Part shown: one piece after another, positions 1-5,807 of the stretch
Position numbering within the stretch: the stretch's first letter is position 1
Layout of the letters: each line of letters begins with the position of its first letter
Source: JAKAGE01 sp964416665
Lineage (GTDB): Bacteria > Patescibacteriota > Minisyncoccia > UBA6257 > 2-01-FULL-56-20
DNA: 15,751 nt
Assembly (NCBI GenBank): GCA_964416665.1
Contig: CAYQFA010000022.1
Location: 1 to 15,751 of the forward strand
Direction: 5' to 3'
The notes under the pieces: generated by a model
The model's database searches: none
Seen by the model: the letters and a program-made list of their open reading frames with translations, nothing else
What the model was told of the DNA's origin: nothing
Translations under genes and position numbers: made by a program

Positions 1-392
1 TAAAGCTCGAACTTTCAAAGCGGAACGAAGAAATCCGCCAGTTGGAAATTTCCCTACATAGCAGCGAGGAAGAATTCGATATCGAGCATACACTTGAGTT
101 TACGATCGGCGTTATACAAACTCTCCACAAAGACTGGAAAAAGCTGGGTGCAAAAGACCTTGGCATTCTAAAAAAGATTCTTTTCCCAAAAAATGTGGAA
201 TACCATTATCCCGATATACAAACTCCCGAATTATCCATAGTTTACCTGCTTAATCAGCGGTTTCTACAAAATAAAACCCATAAGGGGTGCCTAAAGGGAA
301 TCGGACCCTTATTGCCGCTGCCACAGAGCGGAGCTTTACCATTAAGCTATAGGCACCATCACTTTTATTTGTTGGTAAATATACCACGATAA
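1..392 (+). CDS. Large serine recombinase, C-terminal fragment (5' end outside window)
   Basis: The frame is open from position 3 to the TAA at 390-392, so this is the 3' end of a longer gene. A TTG at 42 is not a needed start. The visible 130 residues begin with a charged, heptad-like coiled coil (LELSKRNEEIRQLE). They continue with DWKKL...DLGILKKILFP...TPELSIVY, the pattern found at the end of large serine recombinases/resolvases after the zinc-ribbon region. The catalytic N-terminal domain is not in the window. The last ~35 codons run antisense through tRNA-His and give the GIGPLLPLPQSGALPLSY tail typical of reading frames crossing a tRNA. GC is about 40% over positions 1-240, clearly lower than the genes that follow, which suggests a transferred element. 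A decayed recombinase is possible. The family call rests on pattern recognition of the C-terminus only. Confidence 0.7.
   Translation, partial: KLELSKRNEEIRQLEISLHSSEEEFDIEHTLEFTIGVIQTLHKDWKKLGAKDLGILKKILFPKNVEYHYPDIQTPELSIVYLLNQRFLQNKTHKGCLKGIGPLLPLPQSGALPLSYRHHHFYLLVNIPR
286..357 (-). tRNA. tRNA-His (anticodon GUG)
   Basis: The minus strand folds into a full cloverleaf. The acceptor is GTGCCTA/TAGGCAC, with an extra 5' G (G-1, position 357) facing discriminator C (286), the hallmark of tRNA-His. The D arm is GCTT/AAGC. The anticodon stem is CCGCT/AGCGG with loop CTGTGGC, giving anticodon GTG. The T arm is AAGGG/CCCTT. CCA is not encoded (CCT follows). The 3' end points left, toward the recombinase gene whose frame crosses it, which is the arrangement expected for an element integrated at a tRNA 3' end. 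Confidence 0.95.
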
Positions 393-423
393 CACCCATC
401 TAATCTACACGTCTTTTGGGGAT

Positions 424-451
424 TTTTCAAATCGGTGAAAAAGCGTATGAT
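424..451 (+). promoter_or_regulatory. Putative glyA promoter (leaderless type)
   Basis: TATGAT at 446-451 lies 7 nt before the ATG at 459. TTTTCA at 424-429 with a 16-nt spacer is a possible -35. The transcript would start at or next to the ATG, as at other genes here. The fit is moderate. Confidence 0.4.
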
Positions 452-458
452 GAGAGCT

Positions 459-1724
459 ATGGATAAAACAATACAAAACCTTATCAGAAAAGAAGATAAA
501 CGCCAGCACGAAACACTCGACCTGATCCCGTCGGAGAACATGGTTTCGCAGGATGTGCTTGCCGCGCTCGGCTCATCGCTTACCAATAAATATGCGGAGG
601 GATATCCCGGCGCGCGCTATTACGGCGGTAATGAATATATCGACCAGATTGAGGATCTTTGCCGCGAGCGGGCGCTCAAAGCGTTCGGACTTTCGCCGAA
701 AAAATGGCATGTGAACGTCCAGCCGTATTCCGGATCGCCTGCGAACCTTGCGGTCTATTTCGCGCTCGTCCCTCCGGGAGAAAAGATCATGGGCATGGAA
801 CTTCGTATGGGCGGCCATCTGACCCACGGCCACAGCGTGAGTGCGACAGGAAAGTTTTGGACGCCGGTCCGTTATGCGGTGAATCAAAAAACCGAGTTGT
901 TGGATTATGACGCGATCGCGCAGATCGCCCGTATCGAAAAGCCGCGCCTCATCGTCGCCGGCTTCACGGCGTATCCGCGCGTCATAGATTTCAAAAAATT
1001 CCGCGCGATCGCCGACGAAGTTAATGCATATTTAATGGTTGATATGTCACACTTTGCTGGGTTGGTCGCCGGTGGCGCATATCCCACGCCGTTCGCTTAC
1101 GCGGACGTCGTGACGACCACCACGCATAAAACATTGCGTGGGCCTCGTGGTGCCATGATCTTCGCCAATCGCGGCTCGAAGATCGCCGCCACTGTGGCAG
1201 CAACAGTGGATAAAGCCGGGAACAAGAAGGAATTCGATATCGCGCGCGCCATTGACCGCGCGGTCTTCCCGGGCCTTCAGGGCGGTCCTCACGTGAACCA
1301 GATCGCCGCGACCGCGACGGCGCTCGAAGAAGCGTCGCGCCCGGCGTTCAAAAAATACGCGGCGCAGATCGTTAAAAACGCACAGGCGCTCGCGGACGAA
1401 TTAGGGCGTCTCGGTTGGAGGACGGTTTCTGGTGGCACCAATACGCATCTTATATTGATGGATGTGGCGGCGCGGGGATTGTCCGGAAAGGACGCGAGCG
1501 TTCGCTTGGAGGAAAACGGCATTGTGGCGAACTATAATACGATCCCTTACGATCCGCGCCCGCCTATGGATCCTTCGGGAGTCCGTCTCGGTACGCCGAC
1601 GCTCACCACGCGCGGCATGAAAGAAAAAGAGATGAGGCAGGTGGCCGGGTTCATCAACGCGGTGCTTGCGGAAAAGAAAAACGTGAAAAAAGAAGTGTTG
1701 GCATTGTGCAAAAAATTCAAATAG
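459..1724 (+). CDS. glyA: Serine hydroxymethyltransferase (GlyA)
   Basis: PLP enzyme that interconverts serine + tetrahydrofolate and glycine + 5,10-methylene-tetrahydrofolate in the cytoplasm. Family landmarks are clear: LIPSEN, NKYAEGYPGARYYGG, GGHLTHGH, the PLP-binding VDMSHFAGLVAGG, the Schiff-base lysine in TTTTHKTLRGPRG (about residue 224), VFPGLQGGP, and the C-terminal RLGTPTLTTRGM. With this ATG the protein has 421 residues, normal for bacterial enzymes. In-frame starts also exist at 435 (GTG), 447 and 450. I chose 459 because a TATGAT box lies 7 nt upstream, but the start is not certain. Compared with E. coli GlyA there is an insertion of about 18 residues between GPRG and AVFPG. It overlaps the next gene and sits just upstream of folD, which uses its product. 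Confidence 0.96.
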   Translation: MDKTIQNLIRKEDKRQHETLDLIPSENMVSQDVLAALGSSLTNKYAEGYPGARYYGGNEYIDQIEDLCRERALKAFGLSPKKWHVNVQPYSGSPANLAVYFALVPPGEKIMGMELRMGGHLTHGHSVSATGKFWTPVRYAVNQKTELLDYDAIAQIARIEKPRLIVAGFTAYPRVIDFKKFRAIADEVNAYLMVDMSHFAGLVAGGAYPTPFAYADVVTTTTHKTLRGPRGAMIFANRGSKIAATVAATVDKAGNKKEFDIARAIDRAVFPGLQGGPHVNQIAATATALEEASRPAFKKYAAQIVKNAQALADELGRLGWRTVSGGTNTHLILMDVAARGLSGKDASVRLEENGIVANYNTIPYDPRPPMDPSGVRLGTPTLTTRGMKEKEMRQVAGFINAVLAEKKNVKKEVLALCKKFK

Positions 1725-2308
1725 CCCATCTTAAAAAGCACGATCCGATCCTTGCGCGTGCGATCACCGGGATAGAACTTCGTGCGTTGCCGAAGGAGAA
1801 AAATCATTTCCGTTCGCTCGTCGCCGCGATCGTGAATCAGCAACTTTCCGGAAAGGCGGCGGACACCATACTCGGACGCTTTGTCGCGCTTTTCCCGCGC
1901 AAGGAATTTCCCGCTCCGGAGGACGTGATAAAACTGCCTGCCGCGAGAATGCGGAAGGCCGGGCTTTCGAAGATGAAGGTCGGTTTCATCAAGAACCTCG
2001 CCAAGAAAGTTTCGGATAAGACGGTGAATTTGAAAACGATCGATTCATGGACCGACGAGGAGGTGGTCGAACATCTTACACAAGTGAAGGGCATCGGGCC
2101 ATGGACCGCGGAAATGTTTCTGATATTCTCCCTCGGCAGGGAGGATGTCTTTTCGTACGGCGACCTTGGACTCAAGAACGCCATCAAAAATATTTATAAG
2201 TTGAAAAAACATCCGACGCCAGCACAGGCCAAGAAGATCACCGATAAGTGGAGGCCGTATCGCAGTCTGGGGTCCCGCTATCTTTGGGCGTCACTGGATA
2301 ATGAATAG
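1706..2308 (+). CDS. AlkA-type DNA-3-methyladenine glycosylase (HhH-GPD)
   Basis: A 200-residue base-excision glycosylase that removes alkylated purines, leaving an abasic site. The helix-hairpin-helix is VKGIGPWTAEMFL (about residues 127-139). The catalytic aspartate is in VFSYGDLGL (D153), matching the AlkA pattern GIGPWTA...DLGL. The region FRSLVAAIVNQQLSGKAA (35-52) is the usual N-terminal part of the HhH-GPD domain. The length matches compact AlkA/MAG proteins without the extra N-terminal domain of E. coli AlkA. There is no [4Fe-4S] cysteine cluster, so Nth/MutY is unlikely. The GTG start lies inside glyA (19-nt overlap), pointing to co-transcription and possibly coupled translation. The substrate range cannot be read from sequence. 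Confidence 0.88.
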   Translation: MQKIQIAHLKKHDPILARAITGIELRALPKEKNHFRSLVAAIVNQQLSGKAADTILGRFVALFPRKEFPAPEDVIKLPAARMRKAGLSKMKVGFIKNLAKKVSDKTVNLKTIDSWTDEEVVEHLTQVKGIGPWTAEMFLIFSLGREDVFSYGDLGLKNAIKNIYKLKKHPTPAQAKKITDKWRPYRSLGSRYLWASLDNE

Positions 2309-2348
2309 CGCTAGATAAATCGAAGCCAAAGTGATAGGCTTTTAAAAC

Positions 2349-3158
2349 ATGGTCATCGACGGCAATGCGATCGCGGGAGAAATCAAAGAACGATTAAAAA
2401 CAGCGGCGAAACCGGAAGGTTTTTTCGGGGCGGTTTTAGTTGGTGACGATCCGGCATCGATCAACTTTCTCAAACAAAAAGAGAGGATCGCAAAAGAATT
2501 GGGGATAGAATTCCGTCTTTACCAGCTTCCGGCGGATATGAAGACCGACGAGCTTCGCGCCGAGATCGGGCGGCTCGCACAGCCGAAACCATGCGGGGCG
2601 TTCATTGTCCAGCTTCCGCTTCCGGCGGGCGTCAATCGCTATTATGTGCTGAATGCGATCCCGAAGGAGAAGGACGTTGATTGCTTGACGGAGCAGGCGC
2701 TTGGCGCTTTTTATACCGAGCGCGGGCTGATCGCGCCGCCATCGGTCGGAACGGTCGAGGAGGTTTTGAAGCTTGAACGTCGCAACCTGCGTGAGTTGAA
2801 AGTGGTGATGGTGGGCGCGGGATTTCTTATCGGAAAGCCGGTGGGATTTTGGCTGCAGAATAGAGTGGCAGAGCTTGTGGTGCTCGACATCACCGTGAAG
2901 GACATTCACGCGAAGCTTACGGATGCCGACATCATTGTGAGCGGCGCCGGGCAGGCAAATCTTTTTAGCGCTCAGCACTTAAAAAACGAAGCGGTCGTAA
3001 TTGATTTTGGTTTCAATAAGATCGACGGGAAGATAACGGGCGACTTTGATCCCCGTGGCGCCGAAGAGAAAAATATCCACTACACAAAAACTCCGGGCGG
3101 AACGGGACCGATCCTTGTCGCAAAGCTGTTCGAAAATTTCTACAAACTGAGCAGATAG
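2349..3158 (+). CDS. folD: Methylenetetrahydrofolate dehydrogenase/cyclohydrolase (FolD), divergent
   Basis: Bifunctional NAD(P)-dependent enzyme converting 5,10-methylene-THF to methenyl- and then 10-formyl-THF, downstream of GlyA in one-carbon metabolism. Seen: an N-terminal MVIDGNAIAG, VGDDPAS, catalytic lysine K44, QLPLP (88-92), KDVD (108-111), a Rossmann stretch VVMVGAGFLIGKPVG (152-166), and a C-terminal TPGGTGP (248-254). At 269 residues it is slightly shorter than typical FolD (~285). Several conserved positions differ: the tyrosine of YxxxK is F40, DVDG is DVDC, and the PCTP segment is PPSV. Lys, Gln and Asp of the active site remain, so activity is plausible, but the balance of the two activities may differ. 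It lies 40 nt after the glycosylase gene. The ATG at 2349 has no clear Shine-Dalgarno. Confidence 0.92.
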   Translation: MVIDGNAIAGEIKERLKTAAKPEGFFGAVLVGDDPASINFLKQKERIAKELGIEFRLYQLPADMKTDELRAEIGRLAQPKPCGAFIVQLPLPAGVNRYYVLNAIPKEKDVDCLTEQALGAFYTERGLIAPPSVGTVEEVLKLERRNLRELKVVMVGAGFLIGKPVGFWLQNRVAELVVLDITVKDIHAKLTDADIIVSGAGQANLFSAQHLKNEAVVIDFGFNKIDGKITGDFDPRGAEEKNIHYTKTPGGTGPILVAKLFENFYKLSR

Positions 3159-3225
3159 AAAAAGAGCGTCCCTCTTTTCAGCGAATTATTCTTATCACGA
3201 GCCGAAAAGAGGGATGTTCTTTTTT
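3159..3225. terminator. Bidirectional Rho-independent terminator (folD / tRNA-Val)
   Basis: Arms 3159-3179 and 3204-3224 pair over 21 positions with two G-U pairs, around a 24-nt loop. There is an A-tract on the left and T6 on the right. On the plus strand it ends the folD transcript. On the minus strand it begins 2 nt after the tRNA-Val 3' end. Confidence 0.8.
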
Positions 3226-3226
3226 G

Positions 3227-3298
3227 TGCGCGCTGGGGGGATCGAACCCTCGGCCTACTCGGTGTAAACGAGTCGCTCTACCACTGAGCTAAGCGCGC
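3227..3298 (-). tRNA. tRNA-Val (anticodon UAC)
   Basis: Cloverleaf on the minus strand: acceptor GCGCGCT/AGCGCGC, D arm GCTC/GAGC with AGTGGTA loop, anticodon stem ACTCG/CGAGT with loop TTTACAC (anticodon TAC), T arm GAGGG-TTCGATC-CCCCC with one A-C mismatch. Discriminator A is at 3227. CCA is not encoded. Confidence 0.95.
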
Positions 3299-3311
3299 GT
3301 GACCTCTCGTT

Positions 3312-3340
3312 ATGGTAGCGAAAGGGGAAACAATTTGCAA
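3312..3340 (-). promoter_or_regulatory. Putative tRNA-Val promoter
   Basis: On the minus strand, TTGCAA (3335-3340) and TACCAT (3312-3317) are separated by 17 nt. The -10 box lies 13 nt before the tRNA 5' end. Confidence 0.5.
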
Positions 3341-3395
3341 CGAGGCGAAGGAAGTCCGGACGTCGGTCGGCTCCGCGAAAATAATCCATTTGTTC

Positions 3396-3401
3396 TATAA
3401 T
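3396..3401 (+). promoter_or_regulatory. -10 box TATAAT of a leaderless promoter (SdpI-like gene)
   Basis: A perfect TATAAT ends 6 nt before the ATG at 3408, which places transcription start at or next to the start codon. I see no good -35. It supports the ATG at 3408 over the upstream in-frame start at 3312. Confidence 0.6.
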
Positions 3402-3407
3402 AATGGG

Positions 3408-4043
3408 ATGAGAAAGGCGGAATGGTTTTTATTCATTATGGTCGTGGCATCGTTCGTCATAGGCGCGGCGTTCTACCCGTATATGCCGACGATCGTGGTT
3501 TCCCACTGGAACGCTGCGGGGCAACCTAACGGATATATGTCGCGCTGGTGGGGCGCCTTCGCGCTGCCGATCATCTTTCTTCTGGTCGCCATTGTTTTGT
3601 TCTTCTTGCCGCGCATCGACCCAAAGCGGAAGAATATCGAGAAGTTCAGGAAATATTTCGATTATTTTATCATCGCGTTCGCAATTTTCTTTTATTACCT
3701 CTATCTCTTGACGCTCGTCTGGAACATGAACGATAGTTTCAACTTCGCGTCCGCGCTCATTCCGGCCCTTGCAGCGCTCTTTTACCTTCTTGGATTTTTC
3801 CTGCCGCACACCGAGTCGAATTGGACGATCGGCATCCGTACACCATGGACGCTCTCAAGCGAGCGTGTTTGGAAAAAGACGCACGAAGTCGCCGGCCTTG
3901 CGTTCAAGATCTGTGCCGTCTTCACGCTGTTCGGCATCATTTTCCCCTCGGCCGCCATTTGGCTTATCATCATTCCCGCCCTCGTCGCCGCCATCGGATT
4001 GGTGGTTTACTCATACCTTCTCTACAGAAAAGAAAAAGAATAA
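3408..4043 (+). CDS. SdpI/DUF1648-family integral membrane protein
   Basis: A 211-residue polytopic membrane protein with about six predicted helices (roughly 5-24, 47-68, 84-105, 113-132, 161-180, 183-204). After helix 1 comes a DUF1648-like stretch (YPYMPTIVVSHWNAAGQPNG, 23-42). Between helices 4 and 5 is the SdpI signature IGIRTPWTLSSERVWKKTH (141-159). Bacillus SdpI gives immunity to the SdpC toxin and acts in signalling, but most homologues have no known role, and no toxin gene is seen nearby. I start at ATG 3408: a TATAAT box lies 6 nt upstream, and the 32-residue extension from 3312 is hydrophilic and covers the tRNA-Val promoter. The TAA stop is the first base triplet of a 24-bp hairpin. 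The gene stands alone between tRNAs on the opposite strand. Confidence 0.88.
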   Translation: MRKAEWFLFIMVVASFVIGAAFYPYMPTIVVSHWNAAGQPNGYMSRWWGAFALPIIFLLVAIVLFFLPRIDPKRKNIEKFRKYFDYFIIAFAIFFYYLYLLTLVWNMNDSFNFASALIPALAALFYLLGFFLPHTESNWTIGIRTPWTLSSERVWKKTHEVAGLAFKICAVFTLFGIIFPSAAIWLIIIPALVAAIGLVVYSYLLYRKEKE

Positions 4044-4108
4044 AGCCAGTCCTCTTTTGAGACCTGCCGTGCAGACACAACGGTCTCAAAAGAGGACTGG
4101 CTTTATTT
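4041..4108. terminator. Bidirectional terminator, perfect 24-bp hairpin
   Basis: Arms 4041-4064 and 4082-4105 are perfectly complementary, with a 17-nt loop and T-rich DNA after the right arm. The left arm includes the stop codon of the SdpI-like gene. On the minus strand the stem starts 4 nt after tRNA-Arg. It shares the CCTCTTTT core with the hairpin at 3159-3225. Confidence 0.82.
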
Positions 4109-4109
4109 G

Positions 4110-4181
4110 TGTCCTCGCGTGGAATCGAACCACGATCTACTCCTTAGAAGGGAGTCGTTCTATCCGTTGAACTACAAGGAC
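4110..4181 (-). tRNA. tRNA-Arg (anticodon UCU)
   Basis: Minus-strand cloverleaf: acceptor GTCCTTG/CGAGGAC, D arm GTTC/GAAC, anticodon stem ACTCC/GGAGT with loop CTTCTAA (anticodon TCT), T arm CGTGG-TTCGATT-CCACG, discriminator A at 4110. No encoded CCA. Confidence 0.95.
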
Positions 4182-4214
4182 CGAAAAGAAATGCGTTATG
4201 CTTTTCCTGGGTTG

Positions 4215-4242
4215 ATTCTAAACCAAAAGTGAGATACTTTAA
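4215..4242 (-). promoter_or_regulatory. Possible tRNA-Arg promoter
   Basis: On the minus strand TTAAAG (4237-4242) and TAGAAT (4215-4220) are 16 nt apart, about 33 nt before tRNA-Arg. It overlaps a weaker possible plus-strand promoter for tRNA-Pro (TTGATT at 4212-4217, TACTTT at 4235-4240, 17-nt spacer). Confidence 0.35.
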
Positions 4243-4274
4243 AGGGACGCGCTTGGTAGTGTCCTGATTGTATA

Positions 4275-4345
4275 CGGGCTGTCGTATACCGGTAGTACGC
4301 CTGTTTTGGGTACAGGTAGACTGGGTTCAATTCCCAGCAGCCCGA
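4275..4345 (+). tRNA. tRNA-Pro (anticodon UGG)
   Basis: Plus-strand cloverleaf: acceptor CGGGCTG/CAGCCCG (C1-G72 as usual for tRNA-Pro), D arm GTAT/GTAC with loop ACCGGTA, anticodon stem CCTGT/ACAGG with loop TTTGGGT (anticodon TGG), T arm CTGGG-TTCAATT-CCCAG, discriminator A. No encoded CCA. It is the only plus-strand tRNA of the four in the 3227-4451 group and converges on tRNA-Phe. Confidence 0.95.
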
Positions 4346-4379
4346 CTGCGAAATGTTATTTAATTTAAGTTAACCTCTG

Positions 4380-4451
4380 TGCCGGACCCCAGAGTCGAAC
4401 TGGGCACGCCTGCCTCTTCAGGGCAGCGCTCTACCGATGAGCTAGCCCGGC
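4380..4451 (-). tRNA. tRNA-Phe (anticodon GAA)
   Basis: Minus-strand cloverleaf: acceptor GCCGGGC/GTCCGGC (one G-U), D arm GCTC/GAGC, anticodon stem CTGCC/GGCAG with loop CTGAAGA (anticodon GAA), T arm CCCAG-TTCGACT-CTGGG, discriminator A at 4380. No encoded CCA. Confidence 0.95.
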
Positions 4452-4467
4452 ATTGAATTCAAGACTT

Positions 4468-4496
4468 AGAATAAAAGATTTGCACTCGAAAGTAAA
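4468..4496 (-). promoter_or_regulatory. Putative tRNA-Phe promoter
   Basis: On the minus strand TTTACT (4491-4496) and TATTCT (4468-4473) are 17 nt apart, with 16 nt from the -10 box to the tRNA 5' end. The -35 touches the outer end of the inverted repeat at 4495-4630. Confidence 0.55.
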
Positions 4497-4630
4497 GAAA
4501 TAAAACAATCCCCCGATATAGTTTCGAGGGGCTCTCGGAGGCGATGAAGGTCGCCGAGAGGGGAGGCACGCGCTCACCAGAGCGCAACGCCGTACCCGAG
4601 GAACCATATCGGGGGATTGTTTTATTTCTT
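4495..4630. repeat. 136-nt branched inverted repeat at the 3' end of the S1 gene (terminator or structured RNA)
   Basis: Arms 4495-4519 and 4606-4630 are perfectly complementary over 25 bp. The right arm includes the last codons and stop of the S1-domain gene on the minus strand. The 86 nt between the arms hold two smaller hairpins: GCGCTC/GAGCGC around 4570-4585, and on the minus strand CTCTC-GGCGA / TCGCC-TCC-GAGAG around 4531-4560. The G5 run followed by ATTGTTTTATTTCTT resembles a terminator tail in either direction. It most likely ends the S1 transcript. The branched interior is larger than a plain terminator needs, so a stable 3'-UTR RNA or insertion is possible. I do not recognise an Rfam family. 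Confidence 0.7.
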
Positions 4631-5716
4631 GATCTTCAGCGTGATTCTCTTTTCGTCGGTCTTCACCGCATCAATGACGAACGGATAGGTCTGGCCGACG
4701 GCAAGCGCCTTCTTCATCTCGTCCTGCCCGCCGAATTCTGAGATATGAACCATTCCCTGGAGGTCACCGTCAAGCGCGACAACGGCACCGAACGGGTTGA
4801 ATTTGTAGACTTTGCCCTGCACGGTATCGCCCGGTTTGAACATGCCGCTCACCTTATCCCAAGGATCTTCTTTAAGCGCCTTGAGAGAAAGGAAGACGCG
4901 GCCTTCTTTTATATCGATGATCTTTGCCTTGAGTTGATCGTTGATCGCCACGAGCTCCTTCGGATTTTCGATGAGCTTGTAATCGAGCTCCGAGATGTGG
5001 ATCATGCCCTCGATCTGCGGGTTATCGGTGAAGCGGACGAAGACACCGAAGTCTGCGACGCCCGAGACGATACAATCAACCACCTGGCCAACCGTGTAGG
5101 CTCCAAGGAGCTCTTTCACATTTGCCGAAAGCACCTCGCGTTCGGAGACGATCACTTTGTTGGTGCGGGGGTTCGCGTCGATGATCTTCACGTTGAGCTC
5201 CTGGCCGATGAACTTCTTCAGCTCCTCGGTGATCTTCTGGCGATCGCCATCCGGAACCTTCGGGTAATGTTCGAGTGAAAGTTGGGAAACGGGGAGGAAC
5301 GCTTTGAGCTCTTCCGCGACGACGGTCATGAGGCCGCCTGCGTTTGCCCCGACGATCTTCGCTTTGATCACTTCGCCCGATTCCGTGAGTTCTTTCGCCT
5401 GCTGCCAAAGTTTCTGCTTGCCGGCCTCGGAGAGCGAAAGCTCAATGTGGCCTTCCTCGCCGTCGAGTGCGACGATCTTCGCTTGCATCTTATCGCCAGG
5501 CTTCAGGTTGCGAACCGCCTCCCTTGCGTTGCCGATTTCGGCACCGTAAACGATTCCCGTCCCGAAGCGGCCCATATCGAAATAGGCTTTTCTGGGGAGC
5601 TTTTTGATGAGGGTGACCTCAACGACCGTCCCTTCCTTAGGCCATGCGGCAGCGGAAAGTTCGGTCTTGAGCGCCTGCGCGAGCGCGGTTGCTTTGGTAT
5701 CTTCAGATTGTGGCAT
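4622..5716 (-). CDS. rpsA: Four-S1-domain RNA-binding protein, ribosomal protein S1-like
   Basis: A 364-residue cytoplasmic protein built from four S1 (OB-fold) RNA-binding repeats at about 28-97, 113-193, 208-279 and 294-363. The last two are the most canonical: GQVVDCIVSGVADFGVFV...GMIHISEL, and GDTVQGKVYKFNPFGAVVAL...GMVHISEF. Ribosomal protein S1 binds mRNA on the 30S subunit and helps initiation. E. coli S1 has six repeats, and shorter forms are common elsewhere, so S1 is the best call, though another multi-S1 protein cannot be ruled out. I start at ATG 5716 because a TTGCAA-16-TATAAT promoter ends 7 nt upstream. The in-frame extension to 5779 would overlap that promoter. It is divergent from the Nudix gene and ends in the long inverted repeat. 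Confidence 0.85.
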   Translation of the reverse strand: MPQSEDTKATALAQALKTELSAAAWPKEGTVVEVTLIKKLPRKAYFDMGRFGTGIVYGAEIGNAREAVRNLKPGDKMQAKIVALDGEEGHIELSLSEAGKQKLWQQAKELTESGEVIKAKIVGANAGGLMTVVAEELKAFLPVSQLSLEHYPKVPDGDRQKITEELKKFIGQELNVKIIDANPRTNKVIVSEREVLSANVKELLGAYTVGQVVDCIVSGVADFGVFVRFTDNPQIEGMIHISELDYKLIENPKELVAINDQLKAKIIDIKEGRVFLSLKALKEDPWDKVSGMFKPGDTVQGKVYKFNPFGAVVALDGDLQGMVHISEFGGQDEMKKALAVGQTYPFVIDAVKTDEKRITLKIKK

Positions 5717-5723
5717 AAGGGTG

Positions 5724-5751
5724 ATTATAGAGGAGTTTTCGGCTTTTGCAA
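5724..5751 (-). promoter_or_regulatory. Promoter of the S1-like gene (leaderless)
   Basis: On the minus strand, TTGCAA (5746-5751), a 16-nt spacer, and a perfect TATAAT (5724-5729). The ATG at 5716 follows after 7 nt, so the mRNA should have almost no leader. Confidence 0.72.
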
Positions 5752-5795
5752 GGGGAATGCCATTTTTCCTGCCCGTCATTTCCTTTTGAATCAGC

Positions 5796-5801
5796 TATAA
5801 T
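5796..5801 (+). promoter_or_regulatory. -10 box TATAAT of the Nudix gene (leaderless)
   Basis: A perfect TATAAT lies 6 nt before the ATG at 5808. No convincing -35 is seen. It is divergent from the S1 promoter, and the two share a 91-nt intergenic region. Confidence 0.62.
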
Positions 5802-5807
5802 TTACAG

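Noticed and set aside
3312..3407. 32-residue N-terminal extension of the SdpI-like protein
   Set aside because: It covers the tRNA-Val promoter and a TATAAT box, is unlike the family N-terminus, and lacks a ribosome-binding site.
4537..4550. 13-14 nt match (GAGGCGATGAAGG) to the conserved 5' part of 23S rRNA inside the long inverted repeat
   Set aside because: A rough count gives about one exact 13-mer match expected by chance between a window of this size and 23S rRNA. No flanking rRNA similarity is seen.
4745..5800. Open frames of 177 and 172 codons on the plus strand
   Set aside because: Both mirror the S1-domain gene on the minus strand, which has clear repeats and a promoter. They show no family signature.
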